A stretch of DNA of 64,000 bases. It comes from Micromonospora sp. WMMD1102 (lineage in GTDB: Bacteria; Actinomycetota; Actinomycetes; Mycobacteriales; Micromonosporaceae). Numbering within the stretch: position 1 is the first letter of the stretch; every line of letters starts with the position of its first letter. Below are positions 9,154-16,823 of the stretch, in pieces. The position numbers and the translations under genes are program-made. The DNA lies in contig NZ_JARUBN010000002.1 of NCBI RefSeq assembly GCF_029626265.1, forward strand, positions 1-64,000, given 5' to 3'. The notes below the pieces were generated by a model. The model was not told the DNA's origin, did no database searches, and worked only from the letters and a program-made list of their open reading frames with translations.

Positions 9154-10244
9154 CCAGCCCGACGCTTCGGCTTCTGTCCCTCGGCGCCGGAGTGCAGTCC
9201 ACTGTCCTGGCCCTGATGACCGCCGATGGCACCCTGCCGAGGGTCGACGGTGCAATCTTCGCCGACACGGGCTGGGAGCCACGTCGGGTGTATAAGCATC
9301 TGGATCGGCTCGCAGTGGCACTCGGTGCGGCGGGTATCCCCCTCTATCGGGTTTCGAAGGGCAACCTGCGCAACGACGCAATCGATCCTGACCACGGCTT
9401 CGCGTCCATCCCGTACTACACCCAGGCACCTCCGAAGCCTTGTGTGGACTGCAACGCCACAGGGAAGATCGAAGACCCGGACCCGCTCATCAGTGACGAG
9501 CGGGGGGATGCCTTGCTCGTGAACTGTCCGCGTTGCCGGGGCACCGGCCGCGACGACGGTAGGGGAATGGGCCAGCGGCAGTGCACCAATCAGTACAAGC
9601 TCGCGTTGGTTCGCCGCAAGACCCGTGAGCTGCTTGGCGCGAAGGCACCCGCGTACCGGAGTGTGCCGCGCGGCCGTGTCGCGGAGACCTGGGTGGGGTT
9701 CTCTACCGACGAGATCGGCAGGGTGTCGGACGCGTACCCGGTGCTATATATCCGCAAGCGGTACCCGCTGCTGGATCTAGCCATGAACCGGAAGGCGTGC
9801 GAGCGGTGGTTGCGTGCACGCGGTTGGGGCTCGGTCGAGAAGAGTGCGTGCATCGGCTGTCCTCTCCACGGCAACCGGCAGTGGCGGGAACTGCGTGACC
9901 GCTGCGACTGCGGTCACCACATCAGCGGGCACCAGTCCGAACCGTTGGCCTACCCCGACGGGTGCCGAGCGATTGGCTGTGACTGCGACCGGTTCAAGAA
10001 TTCCGAGTGGCAAGACGCAGTCGCTTTTGACGAGGCGATCCGCCACGGGGGCGCCAACCCGTTACCCGAGGGGGTCCAGGCGTTCCTGCACAGCTCCCGC
10101 GTTCCGTTGTCCGTTGCGCGGATTGACCGCGTGACGTCCAAAGAGTGGGCAGATCGGTCACCAGACATCTTCGATGCGCTCGCTGAGCTAGGCGATCCGG
10201 ACGGCTGCTCGCCGTACGGCTGTCGTTCGGGGGTGGCCGCATGA
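9150..10244 (+). CDS. PP-loop (PAPS reductase-like) protein with zinc-binding inserts
   Basis: 364 residues from the GTG overlapping the previous stop. The N-terminus LSLGAGVQSTVLALM carries the SxGxxST PP-loop that binds ATP in PAPS reductase and adenine-nucleotide alpha hydrolases; FADTGWEP is the matching second motif. A DnaJ-like zinc insert follows (CVDC then CPRCRGTG). Later ACIGCP and a Cys-rich stretch beginning CDCGHH suggest more metal or Fe-S ligands. Such proteins are common in actinophages and their substrates are mostly unknown. Three small genes and a methyltransferase separate it from the transporter/dpdA pair, so a role in base modification is possible. It lacks the SGGxDST loop and C-terminal Cys set of QueC. 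Confidence 0.75.
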   Translation: MTSPTLRLLSLGAGVQSTVLALMTADGTLPRVDGAIFADTGWEPRRVYKHLDRLAVALGAAGIPLYRVSKGNLRNDAIDPDHGFASIPYYTQAPPKPCVDCNATGKIEDPDPLISDERGDALLVNCPRCRGTGRDDGRGMGQRQCTNQYKLALVRRKTRELLGAKAPAYRSVPRGRVAETWVGFSTDEIGRVSDAYPVLYIRKRYPLLDLAMNRKACERWLRARGWGSVEKSACIGCPLHGNRQWRELRDRCDCGHHISGHQSEPLAYPDGCRAIGCDCDRFKNSEWQDAVAFDEAIRHGGANPLPEGVQAFLHSSRVPLSVARIDRVTSKEWADRSPDIFDALAELGDPDGCSPYGCRSGVAA

Positions 10245-10549
10245 CCGCGACCCTGCCGCCGGTTCTGCGGACGCTCGACGAGACGCGGGAGCCGCTGCCG
10301 CTACCTGGCCCGTCGTCGCCCGCGTGGCAGGACCCGAAGATGGTGTGGCGGATCGCCACCTATGCGGAGCGGACCGTCAACCGGGCCGCACACGATCTGG
10401 CACATCCGTCCCCGGTGTGGGGCTGCCCGTGGTGCCCGCAGGCCGGTGTGTGCCCGTCGTGTGCCCTGCCGTCGCCGGAGTGCCCGGACGCGGCGGGACA
10501 TCGGCGGACGGCTGCGGGGGTCGAGTCGTCGTGGCGGGCTGCGGCATGA
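10241..10549 (+). CDS. Cys-rich small phage protein
   Basis: 102 residues, ATGA overlap with the PP-loop gene. The C-terminal half has a run of Cys pairs (CPWCPQAGVCPSCALPSPEC), a likely zinc ribbon. The N-terminal half is Pro-rich. No named family recognised. Coupled upstream and downstream by ATGA overlaps. Confidence 0.6.
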   Translation: MTATLPPVLRTLDETREPLPLPGPSSPAWQDPKMVWRIATYAERTVNRAAHDLAHPSPVWGCPWCPQAGVCPSCALPSPECPDAAGHRRTAAGVESSWRAAA

Positions 10550-10710
10550 CGGCGCCCGCTTGGACGGTGATCGCCCCGGAGGACCGCGCCCGGGTGGTGG
10601 AGGACTACCGCGAGTTGTGGCCGGATCTGGCGGCGGCCCGGGATGGGCTGCCGGTGGTGCGGGACGACAGGCCGGAGCGGGTCGAGCAGTCCGAGGCGGT
10701 GGCGTCGTGA
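10546..10710 (+). CDS. Small acidic phage protein
   Basis: 54 residues from an ATG overlapping the previous stop. The sequence is mostly helical and acidic (APEDRARVVEDYRELWPDL). No family recognised. Support comes from ATGA and GTGA coupling on both sides and from consistent third-position GC. Confidence 0.5.
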   Translation: MTAPAWTVIAPEDRARVVEDYRELWPDLAAARDGLPVVRDDRPERVEQSEAVAS

Positions 10711-11111
10711 CTGCCGCGATGGTTTGCGCTTGGTGCGGACGCCAGTTGACCCGCTACATGTGCTGCTGGGAGCGCGGTTCGGAGATCCGACCGCCTATCG
10801 ACTTGGACCTTGGGGTGGCGTTGCAGTTCGGCTACCACCGACCGCCTGCCCGGGTTGTCAACGGCCCGCCGCACCTGCTGAACCAGTGGCCGTCGTCGCC
10901 GAGTGTCGCCGCAGCCGTTTCTGTCCTGCTGTCCGGTGGCGTGGTGTTGACGACGACGGAGTTGGCGTCGCGGTTGAACCTGACCGAGAGAGAGCGGCAG
11001 AACTATCTGTGGCCGGCGCTGGTTCAGATGACCCGGCTTGGTCGGGTGGAACGAGCGGCTGGTCGTCGGCATCCGCAGCCGGTGTCGTGGCGGTTGGCGG
11101 CGGTGGCGTGA
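10707..11111 (+). CDS. Zinc-finger/winged-helix-like phage protein
   Basis: 134 residues from the GTG at 10707. The N-terminus has CAWCGRQLTRYMCC, a probable zinc site. The C-terminal part (LTTTELASRLNLTERERQNYLW then ALVQMTRLGRVERAAG) reads like a winged helix with its wing. This looks like a small DNA-binding protein. It overlaps the methyltransferase start as TGATG. Confidence 0.55.
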   Translation: MTAAMVCAWCGRQLTRYMCCWERGSEIRPPIDLDLGVALQFGYHRPPARVVNGPPHLLNQWPSSPSVAAAVSVLLSGGVVLTTTELASRLNLTERERQNYLWPALVQMTRLGRVERAAGRRHPQPVSWRLAAVA

Positions 11112-11794
11112 TGGCTTCGCAAACGATCATCTACACCCTCGACCCGGCCCTGTCGTACTTCCCGACCCCGCCGGAAACCGCCGATGACCTCGTGTATCAG
11201 GCCCTCACTCCCGGCCACGGGCAAGGTGAGGCAGCGAACGGGGTACCGCAGGTACGAATACTGGAACCATCCGCCGGTGAGGGTCACCTAGCCCGTGCCG
11301 TCCGCGACTATCTGCCGTACGCGCATCTGACCGCTGTCGAGCCGAGTCCGCAGAGGGTGCCGGCACTTCACAACGTCGCCGACGTGGTGGTGGCGACGAC
11401 GTTGGAGGACTATCTCGTCACCGTCGCCATGACCGCGCTCGGCGGCGGTTGGGAGCCGTTCGACCTGGTGGTGATGAACCCGCCGTACACCTTGGCCGGC
11501 AGGCCGGAGGCGTGGGCGGAGCATCTGCTGGCCGTCGTCGAGGATCCGCATCTGCTTGCACCGGGAGGCATGGTTGCGGCGATCGTGCCGTGGGCTGTCG
11601 TGCGGGGTAAGTCGCGGCTGGCTCGCCGGGCACGCGACCTTCTCGGTGATGTGGTGGGCCGCTACTCCGACGGCGAGGTCATTTTCCGGCGGGGGCGGGT
11701 GCAGCCGTGCGAGCGGGGCGCGTTCGATCCGGTTGGAGCTGGGATTCGACCGGTGATGGTGTGGATCGAGAAGCCCTCGGCGGTGGCGCCGTGA
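11111..11794 (+). CDS. N6-adenine-type DNA methyltransferase
   Basis: 227 residues. Motif I for S-adenosylmethionine binding is ILEPSAGEGHLARAV near residues 52-66, and the catalytic box is VVMNPPY near residues 118-124, in the order of N6-adenine methyltransferases. The protein is a bare catalytic domain with no obvious target-recognition domain. In this position it probably methylates phage DNA as a solitary methyltransferase; no restriction enzyme gene is nearby. It lies just before the transporter and dpdA-like genes. Confidence 0.8.
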   Translation: MASQTIIYTLDPALSYFPTPPETADDLVYQALTPGHGQGEAANGVPQVRILEPSAGEGHLARAVRDYLPYAHLTAVEPSPQRVPALHNVADVVVATTLEDYLVTVAMTALGGGWEPFDLVVMNPPYTLAGRPEAWAEHLLAVVEDPHLLAPGGMVAAIVPWAVVRGKSRLARRARDLLGDVVGRYSDGEVIFRRGRVQPCERGAFDPVGAGIRPVMVWIEKPSAVAP

Positions 11795-12327
11795 GCCTCC
11801 GCATCGGGCCCGTCAACCGGCTCGCGTCAATCGCCGTCGTTGTCGTTGCCTACGTCGGCACAATCGTTGCCGCGAACTGGGCTGTCGCCACATACGGCGC
11901 CATCCCCGTTGGCTTCGGCCTGCTTGCTCCCGCCGGAGTGTTGTTCGCTGGCCTCGCGTTCACACTGCGGGACCTGCTTCACGACGCGGCTGGCCCGGTC
12001 TGGACAATCGCCGCGATCCTCGCCGGCACCGGTCTGTCGTTCGCGGTTGCCGGGCCGGGGCTCGCCATTGCGGCCGGGACTGCGTTCTTGGTTTCCGAGC
12101 TGGCCGACCTTGCCGTGTACGCGCCGCTACGTCGCCGTCGCTGGCTTCTCGCCGTTGCTCTATCCAACGTTGTTGGGCTGGTTGTCGACTCGGCGCTGTT
12201 TCTGTGGCTTGCGTTCGGCTCGCTGGTGTTCTTTCCCGGCCAGGTCGTCGGCAAGGCGTGGATGACCCTCGCCGCTGTCGCGGTCCTCGCGTTTGTTCGA
12301 GGCCGTCGTCGAGAGGCGGTGGCGTGA
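11791..12327 (+). CDS. VUT-family (YhhQ-like) transporter, probable 7-deazaguanine precursor importer
   Basis: 178 residues, GTG start overlapping the methyltransferase stop. The protein is strongly hydrophobic with about six membrane segments. The motif ANWAVATYGAIPVGFGLLAP and the FTLRDLLHDAAG loop fit the VUT/YhhQ family. Established members of that family take up queuosine precursors such as preQ0 and preQ1. Its stop overlaps the start of the dpdA-like gene, the enzyme that would use such a base. Transport of preQ0 here is inferred from family and context. Confidence 0.72.
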   Translation: MSLRIGPVNRLASIAVVVVAYVGTIVAANWAVATYGAIPVGFGLLAPAGVLFAGLAFTLRDLLHDAAGPVWTIAAILAGTGLSFAVAGPGLAIAAGTAFLVSELADLAVYAPLRRRRWLLAVALSNVVGLVVDSALFLWLAFGSLVFFPGQVVGKAWMTLAAVAVLAFVRGRRREAVA

Positions 12328-13166
12328 TGGACACCTGGTATCTCGGCGTCCACCGGTCGAACTGGCTCAGCGACCCACGACTAGCCGACGTTCCCGTGTT
12401 TATCTCCCGCAACGTGTTCCCGAAGGGCCGGTTCCCCCGTGCCGTCGGCCGGTATGCGATCGACTCCGGCGGCTTCACCGAACTCCAGTACCACGGCCGG
12501 TGGACGATCACTCCAGAGGAGTACGTGGCGTTCCTTCGCCGGGCGTGGACGGAGTGCGGCCCGTTCGACTTCGCCGCCCCGATGGACTGGATGTGCGAAG
12601 ACATCGTGATCCACGGCGGTCAGGCCGGGCCGCTGCGGTTCGTCGGCACTGGGCTTTCTGTTGTCGAGCATCAGCGGCTTACGGTCGCCAACTTCGTTGA
12701 ACTGCGCAGCCTCGCACCCGAGTTGCCGATCATTCCGGTTGTCCAGGGGCAGCGTCCGGCCGACTACGTGCGGCACGTCGAAATGTATGCCGACGCGGGT
12801 GTGGACCTCGGCGCGGCCCAGCTCGTCGGGGTTGGTTCGGTGTGTCGCCGGCAGCACATGGATGAAGCGGTCGACATCATGCAGGCGCTTCGGGATGTGG
12901 GTGTGTCGAACCTGCACGGTTTCGGGTTCAAGATTGAAGGACTTCGGGCGTGCTGGTTCGTGTTGCGGACTGCCGATTCGATGTCGTGGTCGTTCGACGG
13001 CAGGCACGCGGGTCCTTGCCAGCATCCGCCGTACGCCCGTGGTCGGCAGCCCCGATCTGAGGCGAACTGCCTGTCGTTCGCGTTGTCGTGGCGGAATCGT
13101 CACGTCGCTCCGCCCCGGCGGGTGCCGTCCCGGCAGCTTGCCCTGTTTGAGGCGGTGGCGGCATGA
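12327..13166 (+). CDS. DpdA-like TGT homologue, DNA 7-deazaguanine insertion
   Basis: 279 residues, TGATG overlap with the transporter gene. It is a tRNA-guanine transglycosylase-fold protein of the DpdA type: AIDSGGFTEL places the base-binding Asp at residue 46, FDFAAPMDW follows, QLVGVGSVCRR matches the GxGS region, and RTADSMSWS gives a second candidate catalytic Asp at residue 217. Cys and His residues in the C-terminal part (CQHPPYARG then ANC) may bind zinc. DpdA enzymes exchange guanine in DNA for preQ0 or a relative, which protects phage DNA from restriction. No preQ0 synthesis genes (folE, queD, queE, queC) are in view, so the base would come from host or medium. Confidence 0.8.
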   Translation: MDTWYLGVHRSNWLSDPRLADVPVFISRNVFPKGRFPRAVGRYAIDSGGFTELQYHGRWTITPEEYVAFLRRAWTECGPFDFAAPMDWMCEDIVIHGGQAGPLRFVGTGLSVVEHQRLTVANFVELRSLAPELPIIPVVQGQRPADYVRHVEMYADAGVDLGAAQLVGVGSVCRRQHMDEAVDIMQALRDVGVSNLHGFGFKIEGLRACWFVLRTADSMSWSFDGRHAGPCQHPPYARGRQPRSEANCLSFALSWRNRHVAPPRRVPSRQLALFEAVAA

Positions 13167-13465
13167 CTTGGCAGTGGATCGCGGCCAGCCTGGCGGTGTC
13201 CGCCCTCATGTATGCCGCCGGCCGTTTCGACTGGACCCGTTCGGGGCGTCGCCGGGTGTGGAGCGACGCTCGGGCGCACTTCGAGACCGAGACGCGGGCG
13301 CTGGTTCGGCAACTCCTCGACGACGAGCGGGAGTTGGCGTGGCGTCGCGAGGTCGAGCACGCCGAGATCCGCGACCCGCGCTGCTGGAGCAACGGTGCCG
13401 GCTACCGCTCGTCCCGCTCCCCCGATTCCCGGCCTGCGAAGGAGTCCTTCCATGCGTCTGCTTAG
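13163..13465 (+). CDS. Small membrane-anchored phage protein
   Basis: 100 residues, ATGA overlap with the dpdA-like gene. One N-terminal membrane segment (WIAASLAVSALMYAAG) is followed by a charged helical domain with many Arg and Glu residues. No family recognised. It starts a group of small membrane or secreted proteins that runs to 17866. Confidence 0.6.
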   Translation: MTWQWIAASLAVSALMYAAGRFDWTRSGRRRVWSDARAHFETETRALVRQLLDDERELAWRREVEHAEIRDPRCWSNGAGYRSSRSPDSRPAKESFHASA

Positions 13466-13799
13466 TGCTGTCGCGTTTGTGCTGGCCGGTGCCGCATGTG
13501 TGGCGGTCGGTGTGGTCGACGTGCGCCGTGGTGTGTCGCCGCCGGTTGATCCGGTGCCGCCTCGGGTGGTGTTCACCCTGCCGACGTGTGATGGCCTGCC
13601 TGCCCGGGTGGATGTCACGAACGTCAACGAGGCCCGGTATGTGCTGGTCGGCTTCAACGACGACCCGGCGTCGCAGATCGAGCCGGGCGGGTCCGTCGGG
13701 TTCGAGTTCGACTCCGGCGAGGTGCAGGTGATGGTCGACGGCCGCCCGCACGGACACCCGTACGTGTATCTGCCGCCGTCGTGCCTGCAACTCCCCTAA
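13452..13799 (+). CDS. Secreted hypothetical phage protein
   Basis: 115 residues from the ATG at 13452, with GAAGGAG upstream. The N-terminus is a signal peptide or anchor (LLSAVAFVLAGAACVAVGVV). The rest is a beta-rich domain with two Cys residues (TCDGL near residue 45, and SCLQL at the C-terminus) that could form a disulfide. No family recognised. It overlaps the previous gene by 14 bases. Confidence 0.6.
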   Translation: MRLLSAVAFVLAGAACVAVGVVDVRRGVSPPVDPVPPRVVFTLPTCDGLPARVDVTNVNEARYVLVGFNDDPASQIEPGGSVGFEFDSGEVQVMVDGRPHGHPYVYLPPSCLQLP

Positions 13800-13843
13800 C
13801 TCCCCGGCCTACCTGGGTTCGGGGTTACCCAACAAGGAGATCG

Positions 13844-14806
13844 ATGTTCACGCGAAAGCTGGCCGGTGCCGTCGCGGCGCTGGCCCTGATCGGCGGGGCG
13901 GCGCTCGTCGCTGCGGTGCCCGCCATGGCGACCGGTAACGGCGGTTGCCCGACCACCACCCTGACCGGCACGAGCGGTGTCACCACCTCCGGTGACGCGA
14001 CCGCGACGGTGACCGAAAACGGGCTGCGGATGCGAACCCCGGTCCGGGCGTCTCGTGTCCGGTTCGAGCAGCCGTACTCGAACGCGTTCGCGAACCTGAC
14101 CGGCCTGTCGTACCGGACGTTCACCCACTCCGACGGGGACCGTGGTTTCGCGACTGTCGCCGCCCGGGTCGGTCTGGACACCAACGGGGACGCGAAGACC
14201 GATGTGACGTTGGTGTACGAGCCGTACTACAACGCCACCCTCGTCGAGGGCGAGTGGCAGTCGTGGGACACGGTCGCGGCCGGCGCCGGGAAGTGGTGGT
14301 GGGCGGAGGAACCGGGGAACCCGCAGACGCCTCGCCCGTGGTCGCACTGGCAGGACACGCATTCGGATGCGGTGCTGACGTTCGTCAACGTCGGGATGGG
14401 CACCTGGAACGAGGGTGCGGATGCGCGGGTGGATGACCTGCGGGTGTCGGTGAAGGGGCACGGGTGCAAGCGGTTCGGGTGGAAGAAGCCCGACCCGTCG
14501 CCGTCTGCGACCGGGTCCGCCACCCCGTCGGCGACGCCGACCAGGACTGCGGAGCCGACTCCGACCGCGACTGCTTCCCCGACTGCTACCGGTGAGCCGA
14601 CGTCGGAGCCGACCGGTACGCCGTCCGGGTCGGCGGAGCCTGAGCCGACGTTCTCGCCGTCGCCGGCCGCCGGTGGCGGTGGTGGTTTGCCGCTCACGGG
14701 GGCGCCGGTGTGGGTGTACGCACTCGCAGGGCTGGCGGTACTTCTGATCGGCACGGCCGCGTACCTGCTGGCCCGCCGTCGAAACGAGCCGACGTTCACG
14801 GCCTGA
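13844..14806 (+). CDS. LPXTG-anchored surface protein
   Basis: 320 residues, ATG start with AAGGAGA upstream. It has an N-terminal Sec signal peptide (LAGAVAALALIGGAALVAA), a beta-rich extracellular domain of about 180 residues, a Ser/Thr/Pro/Glu-rich stalk from about residue 215, then LPLTG, a membrane span and an RRRNE tail. That order is the standard sortase substrate. The protein would be attached to the host cell wall in the lysogen. The ligand is unknown; superinfection exclusion or lysogenic conversion are possible roles. A strong hairpin follows the gene. Confidence 0.85.
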   Translation: MFTRKLAGAVAALALIGGAALVAAVPAMATGNGGCPTTTLTGTSGVTTSGDATATVTENGLRMRTPVRASRVRFEQPYSNAFANLTGLSYRTFTHSDGDRGFATVAARVGLDTNGDAKTDVTLVYEPYYNATLVEGEWQSWDTVAAGAGKWWWAEEPGNPQTPRPWSHWQDTHSDAVLTFVNVGMGTWNEGADARVDDLRVSVKGHGCKRFGWKKPDPSPSATGSATPSATPTRTAEPTPTATASPTATGEPTSEPTGTPSGSAEPEPTFSPSPAAGGGGGLPLTGAPVWVYALAGLAVLLIGTAAYLLARRRNEPTFTA

Positions 14807-14815
14807 CCCTGTTTG

Positions 14816-14845
14816 GCCCGGCGGGGGCGACAACTCCCGCCGGGC
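14816..14845 (+). terminator. Hairpin terminator after the LPXTG gene
   Basis: A perfect 10-bp stem, GCCCGGCGGG (14816-14825) with CCCGCCGGGC (14836-14845), encloses a 10-base loop. It starts nine bases after the LPXTG stop codon. There is no U-tract, as is common for actinobacterial terminators. Confidence 0.6.
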
Positions 14846-14933
14846 TCGGGGTGGCCGGTTCAGCCGTACGGGCGTCGTAGTCCACCAGCCCCGCCAGTTC
14901 GAGACCACCACCAAAGACCGAGGGGAGATCAAA

Positions 14934-15158
14934 GTGGGGATTAAGTCCCGTCTATGGGATCTGTTTGTGGCGAACAGTCAGAGTCCCGCCATCGGCAGGG
15001 CTGCCGTCCCGGCCGCCGATGACCAGCCGACGCTCGGCCTGCCGCGTGCCCTGGCGCAGCTCAACGACCAGCGCGGCTACGTCGGCCTTCACAAGGACAT
15101 TAAGGCCCGGAACCGGTCGGGTGGCCCTCGCTACCGGTCGCCGGAGGTGGCGCTGTGA
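14934..15158 (+). CDS. Small hypothetical phage protein
   Basis: 74 residues, GTG start preceded by GAGGGGAGA. Basic and without membrane segments. No family recognised. Its stop overlaps the next gene as GTGA. The ~90 bases before it, after the hairpin, show no other clear signal. Confidence 0.55.
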   Translation: MGIKSRLWDLFVANSQSPAIGRAAVPAADDQPTLGLPRALAQLNDQRGYVGLHKDIKARNRSGGPRYRSPEVAL

Positions 15159-15400
15159 ACCCGGCAGCCGCAGTCGTCCTCGGCATCTACGCGTTCTCGG
15201 CGGTGGTGTTCGTCGGCCTGATGGTCGCCGACGGGCTAGGCCGGCGGTTTCGGATCAGGGCGCGTCGTCCGGTGCAGGTCGACGCGTACCCGTTCATCAG
15301 CGAGAAAGAGCAGACGGATTTGTATGCCCGCTTCGAGGCGATCGTCGCTCCCCTGCGAGTCCGGCAGACGCCGACGGTGCCCGGGGGTGAGTCCCGGTGA
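15155..15400 (+). CDS. Small single-span membrane protein
   Basis: 81 residues. One membrane span near the N-terminus (AAVVLGIYAFSAVVFVGLMV) is followed by a basic stretch (GRRFRIRARRP) and a soluble tail with a helical segment. No family recognised. Coupled by GTGA overlaps at both ends. Confidence 0.55.
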   Translation: MNPAAAVVLGIYAFSAVVFVGLMVADGLGRRFRIRARRPVQVDAYPFISEKEQTDLYARFEAIVAPLRVRQTPTVPGGESR

Positions 15401-15960
15401 GTCTCGTGACTGGCGAAGACCGGGCGATCGGAGTCGGGTTCGTTCTCTCGGTGGTAGCAATCTTCGGTCTGGTGGTGCTCTGCGGCTACGTCATTCCCCG
15501 CGAGATTTACCGGTACCGGCAGTCGCATGCCGAGCTGGACCCGGCTCAGGATGCGCTGCGGTGGCGGTGGGGGACGCAACTGCTGTCCGGAGTGGTGGCG
15601 CGCAGGTCGGATGCCCCGGTGTCGCACCGCGCGCCGTGGCAGCTACCGGCTTGGCTGCTGACGCTGGTAGCGCACGGACAGGCGAAGGAGCCGGCCGGGT
15701 ACGGTCCGCCGCCGCCGCTGGCCGTGGTGGAGCAGCCGACCGTCACCGCCTGGCCAACCTCCGACACGAACACCGTCCGCTGGCCGTCGAACCCGGTCCG
15801 GAACCCAACGCCCGTACAGGCCGCCTCCGACCCGTTGGATGCGGCGCTGACAGTCGGCCGGGTGCTCGCCGACCCAAGCCTGCGCAACCTGGTGCGGCAG
15901 CCGACGTCGATGGACGCCACCCAGCAGCTCGAACCGATCCGGGCGGAGGTCTTGAAGTGA
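15397..15960 (+). CDS. Membrane-anchored hypothetical phage protein
   Basis: 187 residues, GTG start overlapping the previous stop. One N-terminal membrane span (VLSVVAIFGLVVLCGYVI) and a soluble domain with Pro-rich segments. The C-terminal 50 residues are helical. No family recognised. Same operon as its neighbours. Confidence 0.55.
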   Translation: MSLVTGEDRAIGVGFVLSVVAIFGLVVLCGYVIPREIYRYRQSHAELDPAQDALRWRWGTQLLSGVVARRSDAPVSHRAPWQLPAWLLTLVAHGQAKEPAGYGPPPPLAVVEQPTVTAWPTSDTNTVRWPSNPVRNPTPVQAASDPLDAALTVGRVLADPSLRNLVRQPTSMDATQQLEPIRAEVLK

Positions 15961-16292
15961 TCGCGTGGATTCGGTCCCTGCGGCTGTGGTTCGTGCAACA
16001 ACGGGACCTGCGGGCCGAGGTGCTGCACCTTCGCCGAGAGGTGGTCGCCGTCCGCGCCGACTACGAACGCGACCTGCTGGCGTTGGCCGAGAAGCACCGG
16101 GAGCGAATCGCCGAACAGAACGAGACGATCGTCGCCCTCGAACGCGGGTGTGAGGACTGGAAGCAGCGGTGCGCCGACGCCGAAGAGAAGGTGCGGCAGG
16201 AGCGCCAGTTCGGCAACAAGGCGTGGCAGCAGGTCAGCCGGTTGAAGCGGCAGTTGGGTGAGCGGGCGGAGGTGCCTGCTGATGCCTTCTGA
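15957..16292 (+). CDS. Coiled-coil phage protein
   Basis: 111 residues from the GTG at 15957. Nearly the whole protein is a long charged helix with heptad-like spacing (RDLRAEVLHLRREVVAVRAD, then AEKHRERIAEQNETIVALER). A short N-terminal hydrophobic patch (AWIRSLRLWFVQQ) may touch the membrane. No family recognised; probably part of a membrane-associated complex with its neighbours. Confidence 0.55.
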   Translation: MIAWIRSLRLWFVQQRDLRAEVLHLRREVVAVRADYERDLLALAEKHRERIAEQNETIVALERGCEDWKQRCADAEEKVRQERQFGNKAWQQVSRLKRQLGERAEVPADAF

Positions 16293-16575
16293 GTTTGTGA
16301 TCGTCACACCGGTTCAACTGTTGGCCGCGTACGGCATCTGGCTGGCGATGGTGTTCGCCGCGTTGGGGATCGGCTGGTGGTTGGCGGGTGCTGACCGGTT
16401 GGAGTCGACGACCGATGACCCCGACTCGGTGGTGACGGTGGAGATCCCGGTCGAGTCGCGGACCCGGCGTCGTGGCCGCCCGCCGCGTACGGGTGCGATC
16501 CATGCCGCGCATCTACCTGTCCCGGATGAGTCGCCGACACAGGTGATCCGGCTTCCGAACGGTGGCCAGTCGTGA
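16282..16575 (+). CDS. Small membrane protein
   Basis: 97 residues from the ATG at 16282, overlapping the coiled-coil gene by 11 bases. One membrane span (LLAAYGIWLAMVFAALGIGWWLAG) is followed by a basic segment (SRTRRRGRPPRTG). No family recognised. Confidence 0.55.
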   Translation: MPSEFVIVTPVQLLAAYGIWLAMVFAALGIGWWLAGADRLESTTDDPDSVVTVEIPVESRTRRRGRPPRTGAIHAAHLPVPDESPTQVIRLPNGGQS

Positions 16576-16823
16576 TCGGCGAGTGGTGGATGTTGGTGGG
16601 GGTTGGGCTCATGGTTGTCGGTGCTGGCCTGCTGGTGCTGGTTTCTCGCCGGGCTCGGGGACGGCGTGTGCAGCGGGCTCGGGTTGCCGCCCGGTGGGTT
16701 GCGTACCGGCAGGGGCCGGAACCGCTGCCGCCGGTGCGGGCCGGGGTGTATCGGGGTGTTCCGGTGCGGGACCGGGACGCGACGGCGGTCATGGCCCGAA
16801 TTCCGGGTGGTGGCCGTGGCTAG
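16572..16823 (+). CDS. Small membrane protein
   Basis: 83 residues, GTG overlap with the previous stop. An N-terminal span (WWMLVGVGLMVVGAGLLVLV) is followed by a strongly basic stretch (SRRARGRRVQRARVAARW). The layout matches the gene before it, which suggests related roles, though the sequences are not clearly alike. Confidence 0.55.
   Translation: MIGEWWMLVGVGLMVVGAGLLVLVSRRARGRRVQRARVAARWVAYRQGPEPLPPVRAGVYRGVPVRDRDATAVMARIPGGGRG

Noticed and set aside
9150..10244. QueC (preQ0 synthase) for the PP-loop gene
   Set aside because: The SGGxDST loop and the C-terminal four-Cys zinc site of QueC are missing; the loop is LGAGVQST, as in PAPS reductase-like proteins.
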